Positions 21,124-32,960 of a stretch of 64,000 bases of DNA are shown here, one piece after another. Position 1 is the first letter of the stretch, and every line of letters begins with the position of its first letter. The notes under the pieces were generated by a model. It did not search any database. It was given only the letters and a program-made list of their open reading frames with translations, and was not told the origin of the DNA. The DNA comes from Hypholoma sublateritium FD-334 SS-4 (Eukaryota > Basidiomycota > Agaricomycetes > Agaricales > Strophariaceae): NCBI GenBank assembly GCA_000827495.1, contig KN817533.1, forward strand, positions 499,751 through 563,750, written 5' to 3'. The position numbers and the translations under genes are program-made.

Positions 21124-24119
21124 ATGCGCATGAGGGTAATGGTAAATGGGACTAAGCTGGTGGTGCGTCGCGTGCTTTGTATAACATCCTCCACGGTATG
21201 CATGGGCACCGCGCTGGGTGCGTATATGCGCTCGTAATCGCTGCATTTATATGTGTACAATAGAGGTTTGGCTTCACGTTCCATGACCGGAGGCACAGAG
21301 CCTCGTCCAGCTGTCGTCTATTCCATTCTATCTGATCACGGTCGCGAGATAAGTAGCAGCGAATGCCCAATGTAGATGTATCCACCACACAGAGACAGAC
21401 GACGATATGCATTATGAAACAGTCTACTAGAACACGAGATTCGATGCAGTGAAGACGAAGCATCGCTACCGGGGTGCGTCCCTTGCTCGCCCCGCACATG
21501 TGGGAGCGTGTCGGGCGCCACGGCGGGGCGGGACGGACCGACAAGAATCTTATCTTAAGCCGCGGCGCATGCGGCTCAAACGCAGCTGCGCAAAAAAGTC
21601 GTCGGTACCACCGAGGCTTTCCGACAGGTACACGTTGTATAAATCATACAGAAATCCACCAGCGTCTCGTAAAGGAGTGTCACAAAAATTTGGGCGAGTT
21701 GGGCGAGCGCGTCGCGGTCTTTGGAAGCTACAGTGAACGGCTGGCGCACTTGGCAGCGCGGGGGTGTGTGAATTTAAATCAAGACGGAGCTGGAACACAG
21801 ATAAGTGTGTGACCAGACAAGGCGAGCCGCAGTGCTTTCCCGCTCCACCGAAGAAGGACAACATCCGCTTGTGGGGTGGGCGTGATATACGACGGGGAAT
21901 CGATGATAGTATCAAGGCATAGTGGTCCTGTGAGGAGATACTGCGGTAGTGGAGTAGCTCACCCAACCGGCATCAGCCTTTGACATCGAGCGCGCAACAC
22001 TGATATAAGAACAAAAATGATTCCACGGATGCAGTAGTGCATGTATGTTTGCGCTATGTTACCGTGGAATGGATAAGTCATCTATGAGTGTGCGGCGCTG
22101 AATGTCTAGCATAGACGGGGGGAGGAATGACAGTCAGCAATCGATCCTTTATATCCCTACTGCACGCTGGCTGCACGTTGTTTCCACGCCACATCCGGCG
22201 CTTTCCGGGACAGCGATGGATCGATTGCTGGTTGCTCCTCTTCACCTCATAACCCTCCGTCGCCGTGTCTGCACGTATCTGCCCCAGGTCTCAAGCCGTT
22301 TTAAAAGTCCCTTCGTGTACCGCGTTCATCCGGATTCGTCGGAGCTATCATTACAGAAAACACCTGAGCTCGCCGAGCGACATCTCAACCCCTCCACGTA
22401 CGCCGACTTCTATACTTTCTATCTGGCCCTTCAACTGACCTATATCTCTACCTGCGTCCCATACCTATTCCATGCCCTCCTGGTCTATGTCTATATGCCG
22501 CTCGTTTCCAGCTACCTGCCACGGACCTCATCGAACCCCTCCCCATACACATCATGTGTTCACCTACCTTCGACCTCGCATCCGCCTACATAGTTCTACC
22601 GGCACCTTCCCATTTTTTTCAATCCGATTTTCGCTGCGCATCCTGCGCGCCTATCCAGTGAATCATCCCTTCCGCACACAGTCATCATGAGACGCGCGCA
22701 ATAGCGCTGCCCTCACCTCCGTCTGCATTGGTACGTGTGCACCATACTCCTTCTATTCCTAACTGAACGGGAGCCAATGGCAATATCACTCTCTGGTCCC
22801 CTCGGCCCCGTCGCTTCGAGCGATGCATAAACCGCCTCCGCAACGCATAGCATCCGCCCCGCCCAATCTCCCGTGCGTCGCTCCACACACCTTCATCCTT
22901 GGCCCGTATGGTCCGGCGTGCTTTTCGCTGCGTACAACAACCCACGTCCAAACCATCCTGTTATCCGCTTCCGTCTCCCTCGCCGCCTGCTGCATTGCGT
23001 CGCGCCCACAGTTATGATGTGTGCGTTTATGGGCCGAATGAGGATATGCACTGCGTATTCGTTCCCGGTCCCATGTCTCATTCCACATGTGGACTGTGGA
23101 CGCGCGTTTAAGCTATGGCGTCGGTACGGGTACTGTATACTGGAAACGCCTATACGACCCTCCATATGATACACCCGCTGTTATGACCCCTTATTCAGGA
23201 TATTACTGGACACCGTCAGCCATGGTGCGGAGCTATAACGGATCTCTTATGCCTGTCCAGATGCGGTACGCTCCCTTGCTTTCTCGAGAACGCCGCACAA
23301 CCAATATACACGACACTCAGTACAGCTGTCTCGACTCTGAAGCACAGCCCTCATCTCCCGGTGCGTACTTCATTTTTTGAACGCACATCCCACACCACCC
23401 CTCCCCGCCGCACCTCCTCTCGCATCACCGCGCGCTCGGAGTCAGTATCCTACCACAGCCTATTTTGTGTTGATACCGCTATTCGCAATTATTAATATCG
23501 CACGCATGTGCTATGGTCGTCAAGTCGTATGTACCTGCAGCGCGCGTCGTGTGTGTGGGCGGTGCACCCCCAATGCTACTCATTTTGTTTCATGAATTAC
23601 ACACAATTGTACTTATTAGTATATGATTATGTGCGTATACCTCCCCCCAGCCACGTATCTACTCCCACAATATTGGGAGCAGAGCTTATAGGTCTCTGAA
23701 GCGAGAGGCGGACCAGATGCTGAGTATTAATACCAGCCTTCCAAGTGCGTCGCGGGCCGCGGCCGAGCAGCCTGCCTCGCGCTGTGCCGCCGCTGCATCG
23801 CACGGTGCCTGCGTACGAACATGATACGCGCTCTATGATCCCCACGATAGAATATATCGTAGATACAACGCGATTGTACGATCTGTCGCCTCCCCGGGCC
23901 GGACTAGCGCTTGGAAGGACAAAGCACCGCACGCGCAGAAAAATCAGCGGCGCTCTGCGCGTATAACGGCGCTGGATTATACGCCGACTGGGATCTGTCC
24001 CACACACGTGGACGGCTTTGGGCAGCGTTCTACAGCGTGGAGAGTACATATGTCCCCGTGCAAGTGACCGCGGGCGGCTGCTACCGGCAGGAATTTCACT
24101 GCAGGCGCGACGGCACGGC

Positions 24120-25960
24120 GCTGCATATAGGTACTCGCACCGTCTCATGCAGGCACCGCGCGCATGGAAGGGAACTAGTCACCTATTACACGAACAGAGA
24201 GCGCGCTTCGTGCGAGCGCACGCGGGCGGCGGCTCGTGGCAAGAATGAGCGCGCCCTTCCAGGCGCTGGACGAGGAGACGGTGTAGTGGGAGGTTCGGCG
24301 TCGACGGATGCACACGCACGCGCATTGACGGGTTCTAGGCGCTCCATTGCGGTAGCGGGGAGAGCACGCCGTCATGCAAGCGCACGAACGCGGCTGCTCG
24401 CGGCATGTCGGATATGAGCAGACCCGCCCAGGCGGCTGGCGTACCGTGCGATGTCGTGGCGTCGCGGCGTGGAGCGGTGATGGGTGCGGGAGCGGGCCTG
24501 GTACCCTTTGGACGATAGCGGGGGATGCATGGGGGAGTGGGAGATGCATTGCACTGCGAGCGACCGGCTGTAGCAATTGCTTGGAATCTGGAGCGCACGG
24601 CGCAGGATCATAAGATTCCGCACCTAGTAACGCACAGAACATAAGTGCTCCATGCCGGCCGCGTTTTCTGGGCAATGTGCGGTGTATCCCTGTTAAGAAA
24701 GAGTGCGTGCGTGCGTGAGAGGGAGGAACAATGGCAGCACGCGCGGTCGCATGCGGACGAGGCTGAACCAACCATAGAAACGGGGTGTGCTAGGGCAGCG
24801 ACACACCCCGTAGACGTTGCGCCAGGCTCCGTCCGCGCGCTCACGTTCCGCATTACCCTGTAACAGAGTATTTAGGCGGGGTTGACGCGGGAGTATGTTT
24901 CCTCGCGTGCGGGTATGCGTGCCGCACGCATACTAAGAACAATGGTGGACGCAAGCCGGCCACATCAGACTCAGACTCAGACGACGCATGCACCTAGCCG
25001 CGCTGCCGGGGGATTGGGCGGGGGAGAGAGGCATATGGGATCCAGATTCCAGATTTGTACGCGGCCTGCGGTGGATGTCGTTTCCTGTAGGTGCGGTGGG
25101 ATACGCTGGGCGGGAGGGCGTATGGATGGTGGAAGGGATGAATGGATGGGGTGGATGGGATTGCGGCTATATAAGCGGTGGACTGCACACTAGCGCAGGG
25201 CGAGGTTTCCATGGAACGTGCGCGTGCGAGCATCGATGGATATCGATGCCTCATGGCATGTGGGGCGTGTGCAAGACGGGGCGCAGCACGGCGCTCTCTT
25301 GATCTGCGGTGTGTCGCTACGTGGAAGTGGTGATGGGCTGATGGCGATTGTATGAGTGTTGGGGCGGACAGACTGCGATAGTAGGCCTAAGATGCCGGGG
25401 CATGAGAGGGAGGTGGGAAAAGCCTAGTCGGTTTTGAGGTAGAGCGTGGTACGCGCGTCCTGCGGGAGAGTCGGGCCGGCTTTCCAACCATGACGTCACC
25501 TTGCTGCAGCCCGCCTCGCACCTGTGTTGCACCGCGGTTGCGTACCAACGCGCTTGCGAGGCACGGAGTTGAGATAGCATATTTTGTGATATCCATCGAT
25601 ACAATGTCTACAACAGTACTTACCGCCGGCAGTCAGGCGACGTATGCACGCCATCAATAAGTTTAAAAAGCGATACATATGTGCAGAGAACAATAAAGGA
25701 TAACATGCGCAGACCGGGTCGCGCGCGGACGGGTATGTGAAGTCCTATTCATCGACGGGGTGCGCACCCGCGGTGCGCGGGCAGCTACATGCCCCGTGGA
25801 TTCTTCATCAGGATCCGTCCGCGCGCATAAGCGGCACATGTCTGAAAAATAAAAGAAACACGGGGACCAGAGACGCGGAGATAGGTGCATGACTGCGAAA
25901 ATGCACGGACAGGGACTGCCTTGAAATGGATCATGTATGTCCGCGCGGAATGCTCGTCCC
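24120..25960 (+). repeat. Diverged segmental duplication, copy 2
   Basis: Collinear with 8830-10870 in the same orientation, about 15.2 kb downstream; shared anchor blocks are listed under copy 1. It lacks the 18-bp palindrome segment of copy 1. The copies differ by frequent substitutions and by indels of tens of bases. Confidence 0.75.
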
Positions 25961-26779
25961 ATGGCACACGCACACGCAGCTGACATCCTCAAACACAACG
26001 ACGGCCCCATCCGAGCACGCGTGAGCGGTCGCCGGCGTGGAATTCGAACATCAGCCGAGAAAAGGAGAGAAAAAGGTAGGTGAACAGGCAATGGATAGGC
26101 GCGAAGAGTGATATTCATCGAAAGCCCAGCGCGGTCCACATATTCGAGTGCACGCGGATGCACACACGCGCGAGCGGACGGGATCGGTCATGGCCTGGGT
26201 CAGCGGGGAGGGCGCGGGCAGTCGAAAGACGCAGGCGGAGGTTCCCCGCACATTCCTGCTTATAACCCCGTCCGGGCGCGCGTGGAGCGTACACCCTGCG
26301 GTGTAAGCGTGCGCCGAGAAAGGGAAACGGGGAGAGCGCTTGCACTCGCGCATGGTGAAATGCATTTTCATCGACGTGGCAGGCCTCGAGCCCCGTGGAT
26401 TTTGCATCCAGATCTGTCCACGCGCGGTCGCAGTGCACTTTCCAGCAAGAAATGGAATAGAGAGGTCCCTGAGTGGGAGAGGTGCGACCGAAGGTTTGGT
26501 TATACATTTCACACTGTAGGAATTAACAAGATTAAGAAATGGGGTGCAATGAGTTCAAACGATATACTTACATGCAACGCTGCGTGCTTCGAAGGGCAAG
26601 AAAAAAGATGCGACAGAGCCCAGATTACACCCGCTCGAAAGCGGGGTAACGCACGCGGCCGATATGTAGGCGCGAGCGCGCATAGGGACACCCAATTTTT
26701 ACACCCTGAATCCGTCTGGATGCGCATGGATCAGCGCGCGTTCAAACGGGAGCATACCCTGATCTTTCTTTTCAAAAAC

Positions 26780-26960
26780 GCGCGTCGGACGCCGGACGCG
26801 AGTGCACGCATGCACGCGGACGGGGAAGGAACATTTCCAAAAAGGAAACGGGGCGGGCACGCACGGCCAATACGCCAGCGTGCGCGTGCTAGACGCCCCG
26901 TACGCTGATGTCCAGCCCCGTCCGAGCGCGCGCGGTGCACGCGTAGAGAGCAGACGGGAG
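26780..26960 (+). repeat. 200-bp CG-rich repeat unit, copy A
   Basis: The unit runs from CG(C/T)CGGACGCCGGACGCGAG through ACGCGGACGGGG and GGGCGGGCACGC to GATGTCCAGCCCCGTCCG and the following GCGCGCGCGGTGCACGCG. The same succession occurs at about 28450-28640 and 31730-31910. Confidence 0.65.
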
Positions 26961-28449
26961 GGAAATAGCAGGATTATGGCATCTTACCATTTAGTTGCTG
27001 GACGTGAGCGGTGGCGTGGACTAAGTCTGACGGCGCGTAAAAAGTCGTTTGAGTGGATATCGTAGTGTGAACTGGTGTGGTACTCACTGCTGTGGTCTGA
27101 ATCCAGCTTCGGCTGACATTCTTGGAAAATGATGAGATTCATCGAGGAGCGGACAGTACATGGCACGCTAGCTATAGCATTAGTTTTTGAGGTAAATAGA
27201 AGCTATAGAATGTACTCACCGACATGCGCTACGTTTCGGCATGCCATCACCCTTCGGAAGATCGTTCACAGCGAATATCTGAAGGCAGAAGGTGGGAGGT
27301 ATCTGGCAAACGAGATAGCGGGACGATGATGGGAATACGAATTAATCATCGTTGATAATCGCGATATGGTGGTGCTGTACAGTTATCGGGGAAGCCCGTT
27401 ATGCCGCTTAGCGGCACCCTCGCGAGACGGCAGGTCCAAAGATATCAGCGAGCTATTTTTATTGTCAAGTGGTAGGTCCACGGCCCGCTGATTTCTACTG
27501 CGCGAAGCACTACTTACAACTTCAATAATTCATTGACAATAAGTACGTCTTGCTACCTCATTAAAATGTACGCATGGCTACTCTCAACAGAGATGAGAAA
27601 ATTCACCCAGCCGGCAAGTGAGTGGGCGTAGCGCATGGTCAGTGGCTAACATAGGAAGTCCTGCAGTAAGGCGACCCGAAGCGCCCTGGACAACTGCGTG
27701 CAAGCACGCCCGCGTCGTATTACAGGTACGCGCATCAGCTTGACGCGCGCAGGTGGCCGAATTGTAGGCGCGCGCCCGCGCACCGCATGTTCCCACCCAA
27801 AGCGCCGTCCGGGCGCACTGTGCGAGGAGGTTGACGCGCAGAGAAAATGCACACGAAAGACGCAGGAGAGCGCTGCGTACACGAGGGAGCTACATCGCAG
27901 TGCGCGCGGCCGGCTATCTTCATAACTGCCCGAACGGGCGCATGGAGTGGTCTCATGTTGGTGAGCCCACGCCAATTCACGCCCGGAAGAATAGTGCTCC
28001 ACTGCCGGCCGCGCCGCAGGGCAAGACACGTTATAAGAATGCGTGCGTGCGGGGAATACCAACGCTCGGGTATAGAACGCACACTCGCGCGGAGATCACT
28101 CGTGCAAAGGCAACAACGAGACGTCCGCTCGCGCGTGCAGGCAGCAGCGCGTCCCGCAGATATTGCATGAAATTCCGTCCGCGCACGCGACGCGCAACCC
28201 AGCGATGACGCGAATGAGGCGGGCGGAGACGCGGAGGTGGGCGCCCAGGTGAGGGAAAGAAGAAAAATATGAGGGAACGGAAAGGAAGGAGCAGAATGCA
28301 AGGAAACGCAATGGAAGGCGATGAGGGCGGCGCGCAGAGGCCCGCACTGCGCGGTGTCGGCGGGAGGTCGCGCACGCCGCGCGCGTGGACGGCGAGTAGC
28401 GCCGACGTAAACACGCGCTCAAGCGGGCAGAACCGCGCAGACACCCCAG

Positions 28450-28640
28450 CGCGCATCGGACGCCGAACGCGAGTACACGCACGCACGCGGATGGGGTAAG
28501 GGTATTTCACCGCCTCCGCGGGACGGGCACGCGCGGCCGCTACGCCGGGCGCGAGCGTGCTACGCGCCCCGAATGCCGATGTCCAGCCCCGTCCGGGTGC
28601 GCGCGGTGCATGCATGAGCGCATGGGACACGGCGGCGAGG
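28450..28640 (+). repeat. 200-bp CG-rich repeat unit, copy B
   Basis: Same ordered blocks as copy A, with CGCATCGGACGCCGAACGCG at the start and GATGTCCAGCCCCGTCCGGG near the end. It lies inside the larger 27950-30740 duplication. Confidence 0.65.
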
Positions 28641-29929
28641 GAATGCGCTATTTGCGGGAGCGAAGAGCTGATAGGAAGGTCGGGATGAACAAGTAAGGAC
28701 GGCACAAACGCCGGTGCACGCGTGCGCGGACGGACTCTCAGAGCGATCCTAGAGCGTGGCGCGCACGCGCCGACGTATTCGGCGCGCGCAGGCGCCCCGC
28801 ACGTTCCGGCGTAGAGTCCCGTCCGGGCGCGCGTGGTGCGGCAACAAAAGCGCATCTACGAAGAAACAAAATGCGGCGCCCGTTGGCGGGTGCACGCGCG
28901 CGCGGACGGAACAACGCAATTATACTCAGCGGGGCGCCCGCGCGCGCCGCCGTTCTGACGCAGAGTCCCGTCCGGGCGTGCTTGGTGCAGCATGCGCGTG
29001 CGACAACGAAAGCACATCGTAAAAAGCAAAGAATGAGGAGCGCGCTGGGCATGGGGATATCTTGTGGGGTAGGTAAATCAGACTCGAAGTGAGGAGATGC
29101 GTACATTGTATAATAATGGGGTGAACGATGCCCCGCCGCCGCTGCGTAATCCGTTGGTCCTAGAGAGCAGACGTAAGTAAATGGGTACTTTTTGGCAGCT
29201 TACCATTTAGTTAGCGTGCGCTATGCATGCTAGATGTGTGTTCTGGGCTGATCTGTGTTTACTTGGACGTAAGAAAATAACTGGGAGGGAAGTAGATGGG
29301 CGAATTTAGTACGTACCGGCGCTTGGAAGTCGGCATAGGTTCACTGCGGATAATCATGGATGAGAAGAGGTTCGTCGACGAACGGAAAATAACACCGTAC
29401 GCTAGTTATAACGTTGAGTAATTCTGAGGTAAGTAAATAGGAGATATAACACATACTCGCTATGTTTTTCCAGCATGCCTTCATTCGTCGAAATCTCGCT
29501 CGTAGCGGATACCCCCATATATTTCACGAAGTATTCGCGCAGTACTACAGCGCATGTATGACCTGTTTCAGCGCACGATCAGCACCAGTGCCTATACTCG
29601 CTTGAACGCGGAAACTACCTACTCGCCTTAGAACCCGAACAAGCGGGATCACAACACCACAATCGCAATGCTCTTCTCATCCAGGGGCCGCCTCGCCGCG
29701 CTGCGTCCGCCGTCCCCGTGCGCGTGAGCGGCGAAGCGTACGACATCGAATTCAGCGACGGGATCGTCGTTGGCGCGGGAGTGTGTTCGTCGTGCAGGAG
29801 AGCGCGTCTGGCGCGCCGGGTTTGAAGCGAGCGTCACGTTCGCGGAGGCCGAATGGGCTGGAGCAGCGCTCACCGCGTTCAATGCGGACGGCGCGGAGAA
29901 CGCGCCCGCTGACTTCTGGCGTGGTGGGT

Positions 29930-30340
29930 GCCGCTGCCCGTACCCGCGGCGCTGTCCGTGCCCCTGCCCACGTCGATTCGTGCCGCCGGCCGTGACCCCG
30001 GCCGTGTCCGTGTCCGCGTCTGTTTCCGTGCCCATGGCCGCGTCCATGCCCCCGTCCGTGTCCCTGCCCAGGTCCCTGTCCGCACCCGTGGTGCCCGTGT
30101 CCGTTCCGCGCCCGTGCCCACGGTGCCCAAGATGTCCCAGATGTCCGCGGTGCCCGCGCTGCCCCCGCCCCGTTGCCCGAGATGCCCGCGTTGGACGGTG
30201 CCCTACATGTCCCCGCCCACGTTGCGGTTGATGCCCCTGCCCCCGCTGTGGACGCTGCCCGTGCTGCCCTCGTCCCCGCTGCGGTCGCTGTCCACGCCCT
30301 CGTTGTGGACGCTGCCCTCGCCCGCGCTGCGGATGCGGCC
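29930..30340 (+). repeat. Degenerate GTGTCC/GTGCCC hexamer-like tract, copy 1
   Basis: The sequence is an imperfect succession of TGTCCGTG, TGCCC and CGTCC units. Read on the plus strand it gives a Cys-Pro-Arg-rich frame (RCPCPCPRRF, later CPRCPRCPRC). Read on the minus strand it gives Gly-Arg-His-rich frames resembling RGG boxes. Because all frames stay open through biased repeats, coding is not supported. Confidence 0.55.
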
Positions 30341-30384
30341 GCCGCCGCCGCTTCGCCGACACCGTCCAAGTCCAAGACACGAGC

Positions 30385-30664
30385 TTAGAAGCCGAGTTCG
30401 TGTTCGATCACGCCGCGGATGTTGAAAACGTCGAGGTAAACGAGGACGAGCGGACGCTGTTTGAATTCGAGGAGGCTGCCGATGACGTCGCTGACGAAAA
30501 AAGCGTGTGTGTCGAGATCGAGGTGAGCGTTGCGGACGAGGATGAGGTCATCGATATGGAGGATGTCGTGCAGGTCGCGGATGTTGACGATGAAGAGATC
30601 AGGGTCGCCGCTGACGAAGTCGAGGTCGCAGGTGTGGATGACGGTGCCGCTGAAGGGCGACTAC
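30385..30664 (-). pseudogene. Protein-like minus-strand frame of 93 codons, probably a gene remnant
   Basis: The minus strand between an upstream TAG and a TAA at 30385-30387 is open with a balanced, protein-like composition: VIHTCDLDFVSGD, DLFIVNIRDLHDILHIDD, LILVRNAHLDLD and VLVYLDVFNIRGVIEHELGF. The plus strand of the same DNA gives an extremely acidic frame, which is the usual shadow of GAC/GTC/CTC-rich codons. No start codon precedes it in frame, so it would have to be a spliced exon or a decayed piece. I do not recognise the family. It sits at the distal end of the 3-kb duplication copy 1. Confidence 0.25.
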
Positions 30665-31729
30665 TTCGACTTCGAGGACTTCGACAGCGTCGAGTTTGAC
30701 GCTCGGGTTTGACGCTGACGACTTCGAGGACGCCATCTAGACCCACGCGTGCGCCGTTTTTCCCCTTTCCCTTTTTTCTCTTCGCTTTCGCTTCGCCTTT
30801 CTTTTCTTCGTTCATTTCAGATCTTCGCGCCGGCTCCTCGTGAGTTCAGATACTTCATATCATAGAAAAGGGTCCATACCTCGATCGTCCTCCTGAGTCG
30901 ATATCACTTGTTGCATTCCGCATGCAGAGGCAGACCAGAGCAGCGGTACATGGTGGTTTGGGCTTAGTGCCAGTGACCGCCTAATCGACTGATCGATGAT
31001 CCGGGCCGAGGACCGAGGAAGTCTGCCGACGGTGCCCCCTCACTACTGTGGTAACTGAGGCGATGCCAATGCACGCCCAAAGACGAGCGCTCCACAAGCT
31101 GGCCGCGCCGCAGGACACATACCAAGAGCGTTAGAAAAGAGCGTGAGTGCGAGGAATACCAACGCTCGGGTACACATAGCACGCGCACACGCGCGGACCT
31201 GCCACACAAGGATATCAACGGAACGCCCGCTCGCCCGTGCAAGCAGCCGCGCGGCATGCAGATACTGCATGAAGTTCCGGCCGCGCGCGTGGCGCGCATT
31301 ACCCAGTGACGAAGCGAATGAGGCGGGCGGTGACGCCGTGGAGGTAGGCGTCCACTCCAGCACAGGCGCGGACGGGATATTGGAAAAAATATGATAGCGG
31401 GTTGTACACACCGCGCGGAGAGTAGAGGCGCCCCGCAGACACTGCACGATTTGGTCCGGGCGCTGCGAGCCGGAGCGCGGTGTCGGAAGGAAGAAAAGAA
31501 CGCAAGGGAAAGGAAAGGAAGGAGGAGAATAGAAGGAAACGCGATGGAACGCGATGAGGGCGGCGCGCACGCTGTGCGCGTGGACGGTGCGTTCTTAATG
31601 CCGCACCTAGCGGGGCGAACGCACGCACGCGCTTGCATGCATGCATGCAACAGAACGGAGTGCAGTGCGCCCCGCGGCGGCAGATGCAGAGCACCGTCCA
31701 GGCGGCTGGTAGTGGCGATGTAAGAGCAC

Positions 31730-31910
31730 GCATCGGACGCCGGCCGCAAGGCACGCACGCACGCACGCGGACGGGGCAAAGAGATCTTAAAAGCGATGAC
31801 GGGGCGGGCACGCCGGCGCGCGCGTGCTAGACGCCCCGAACGCCGATGTCCAGCCCCGTCCGGGCGCGCGCGGTGGACGCGTGCGCGCATGGGAGACAGC
31901 GGCGAGGAAT
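31730..31910 (+). repeat. 200-bp CG-rich repeat unit, copy C
   Basis: Same ordered blocks as copies A and B, with CGCATCGGACGCCGGCCGCA at the start and GATGTCCAGCCCCGTCCGGG near the end. It lies inside the larger 31030-34200 duplication. Confidence 0.65.
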
Positions 31911-32669
31911 GCGCCGTGTGCGGGTGCGAAGATCCGATGCGAAAGACGCGTTCAAACAGCGCGCGCAGGCTGGTGCATGCGCACGCGGACGGAACGAGGA
32001 AGCGTCCCGAGAAAGCGGGGCGTACATGCACAGTCGATACGGCTGCGCGCGCGGGGGCCCCGCAGGCTGGCTTCCTCATCCCGTCCGGGCGCGCGTCGCC
32101 CCGCCCGCGCTAGAACGAAAGCGCGCATCAGAAAGGAAGAGAACGGGGGACGCGCTGCACGCAGCCTGGGAGAATACCGAATGGACAAACCAACCAGCAC
32201 GTGCAGTGCATTGAAGGTGGGACGAGGGCGAGCTGCGTGCATTCGATAGCGCCTGCTCAGAGAGGCGATGCCAGGTCCCACGCGACGGTCTTTACAGCGG
32301 GCCGCGCGCCCCTGCTCCCATCGCGCGAGGTGCAGCTCGCGTCCCGCAGAGTACTACCTGCCGGTCCATGCATGGGGCGGCTTAGCGGCGGAACGTACGG
32401 TGATGTGAGCATGTGAGGTGCGGACGAAGGCGCGCACAGGCCGGTGCACGCGCGCGCGGACGCAACTGACAGTTGGGGAGAATTCAGCGGGAGGCGCACA
32501 CACGGCCAACACTGATGCGAATGCAGACGCCCCGCACGCTCCGGCGCAGAGCCCCGTCCGGGCGCGCGTGGTGCGGTAAGAAAAGCGCATCGGCGAAGAA
32601 ACAAGATGCGTAGCGCGCTGCACGCAAACGGCGCGCGCGGACGGAACAACATTTGAGACGAGGAGAGCA

Positions 32670-32960
32670 GAGTGGGCGGGCGCTGTCCGTGTCCATGTCC
32701 CCGTCGATTCCCCTGTCCCTGCGCCTGGCCGTGTCCGCGCTCATGTCCGTGTCCCTGGCCTCGTCCGTGCCCCGTCCGTGCCCAAACCCCTGTCCCGGCC
32801 TGCACCCGCCCGTGTCCTCGGCCACGTCCCAGCCCAAGGTGTCCGCGTTGCCCTCGATGCCCGCGCTGACCCAAATGCCCGGGCTGTCCTCGCTGCCAGA
32901 AATGTCCCCGCTGCCCCGTCCTTGCTGCCCACCTCCTCGCTGCCGCAGGTGTCCGCTCAC
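32670..32960 (+). repeat. Degenerate GTGTCC/GTGCCC hexamer-like tract, copy 2
   Basis: The diverged partner of the tract at 29930-30340 begins with the same GGGCGCTGTCCGTG-type block and again encodes RCPCPCPRRF followed later by CPRCPRCPR in one plus-strand frame, with Gly-His-Arg-rich frames on the minus strand. Downstream (33-34.1 kb) the DNA is Pro/Arg/Ala-coding in most frames, with no recognisable domain. Confidence 0.55.

Larger units (their letters stand above)
27950..30740 (+). repeat. Diverged 3-kb tandem duplication, copy 1
   Basis: Ordered similarity to 31030-34200: GGCCGCGCCGCAGG (28005 and 31107), GGAATACCAACGCTCGGGTA (28052 and 31153), TGCATGAAATTCCGTCCGCG versus TGCATGAAGTTCCGGCCGCG (28164 and 31267), the 200-bp unit (28450 and 31730), the GTGTCCGTG/CCC-type tract (29930 and 32670), and a final segment rich in TTCGAGGACTTCGAC-like triplets (30660 and 34100). 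The copies differ in length by several hundred bases between anchors. Ends are approximate. Confidence 0.6.

Noticed and set aside
30400..30699. Very acidic plus-strand frame (Asp/Glu/Val-rich)
   Set aside because: It is the reverse of a more natural minus-strand frame; GAC/GTC/GAG-rich DNA gives an acidic shadow.
30964..32079. 371-codon minus-strand open frame and similar long frames (for example 26108-26908 plus, 28031-28855 minus, 29649-30380 minus, 32257-33150 minus)
   Set aside because: All are Arg/Ala/Pro/Ser-rich, overlap equally long frames on the other strand, have no domain, and lie in CG-rich repeats where stop codons are rare by composition.
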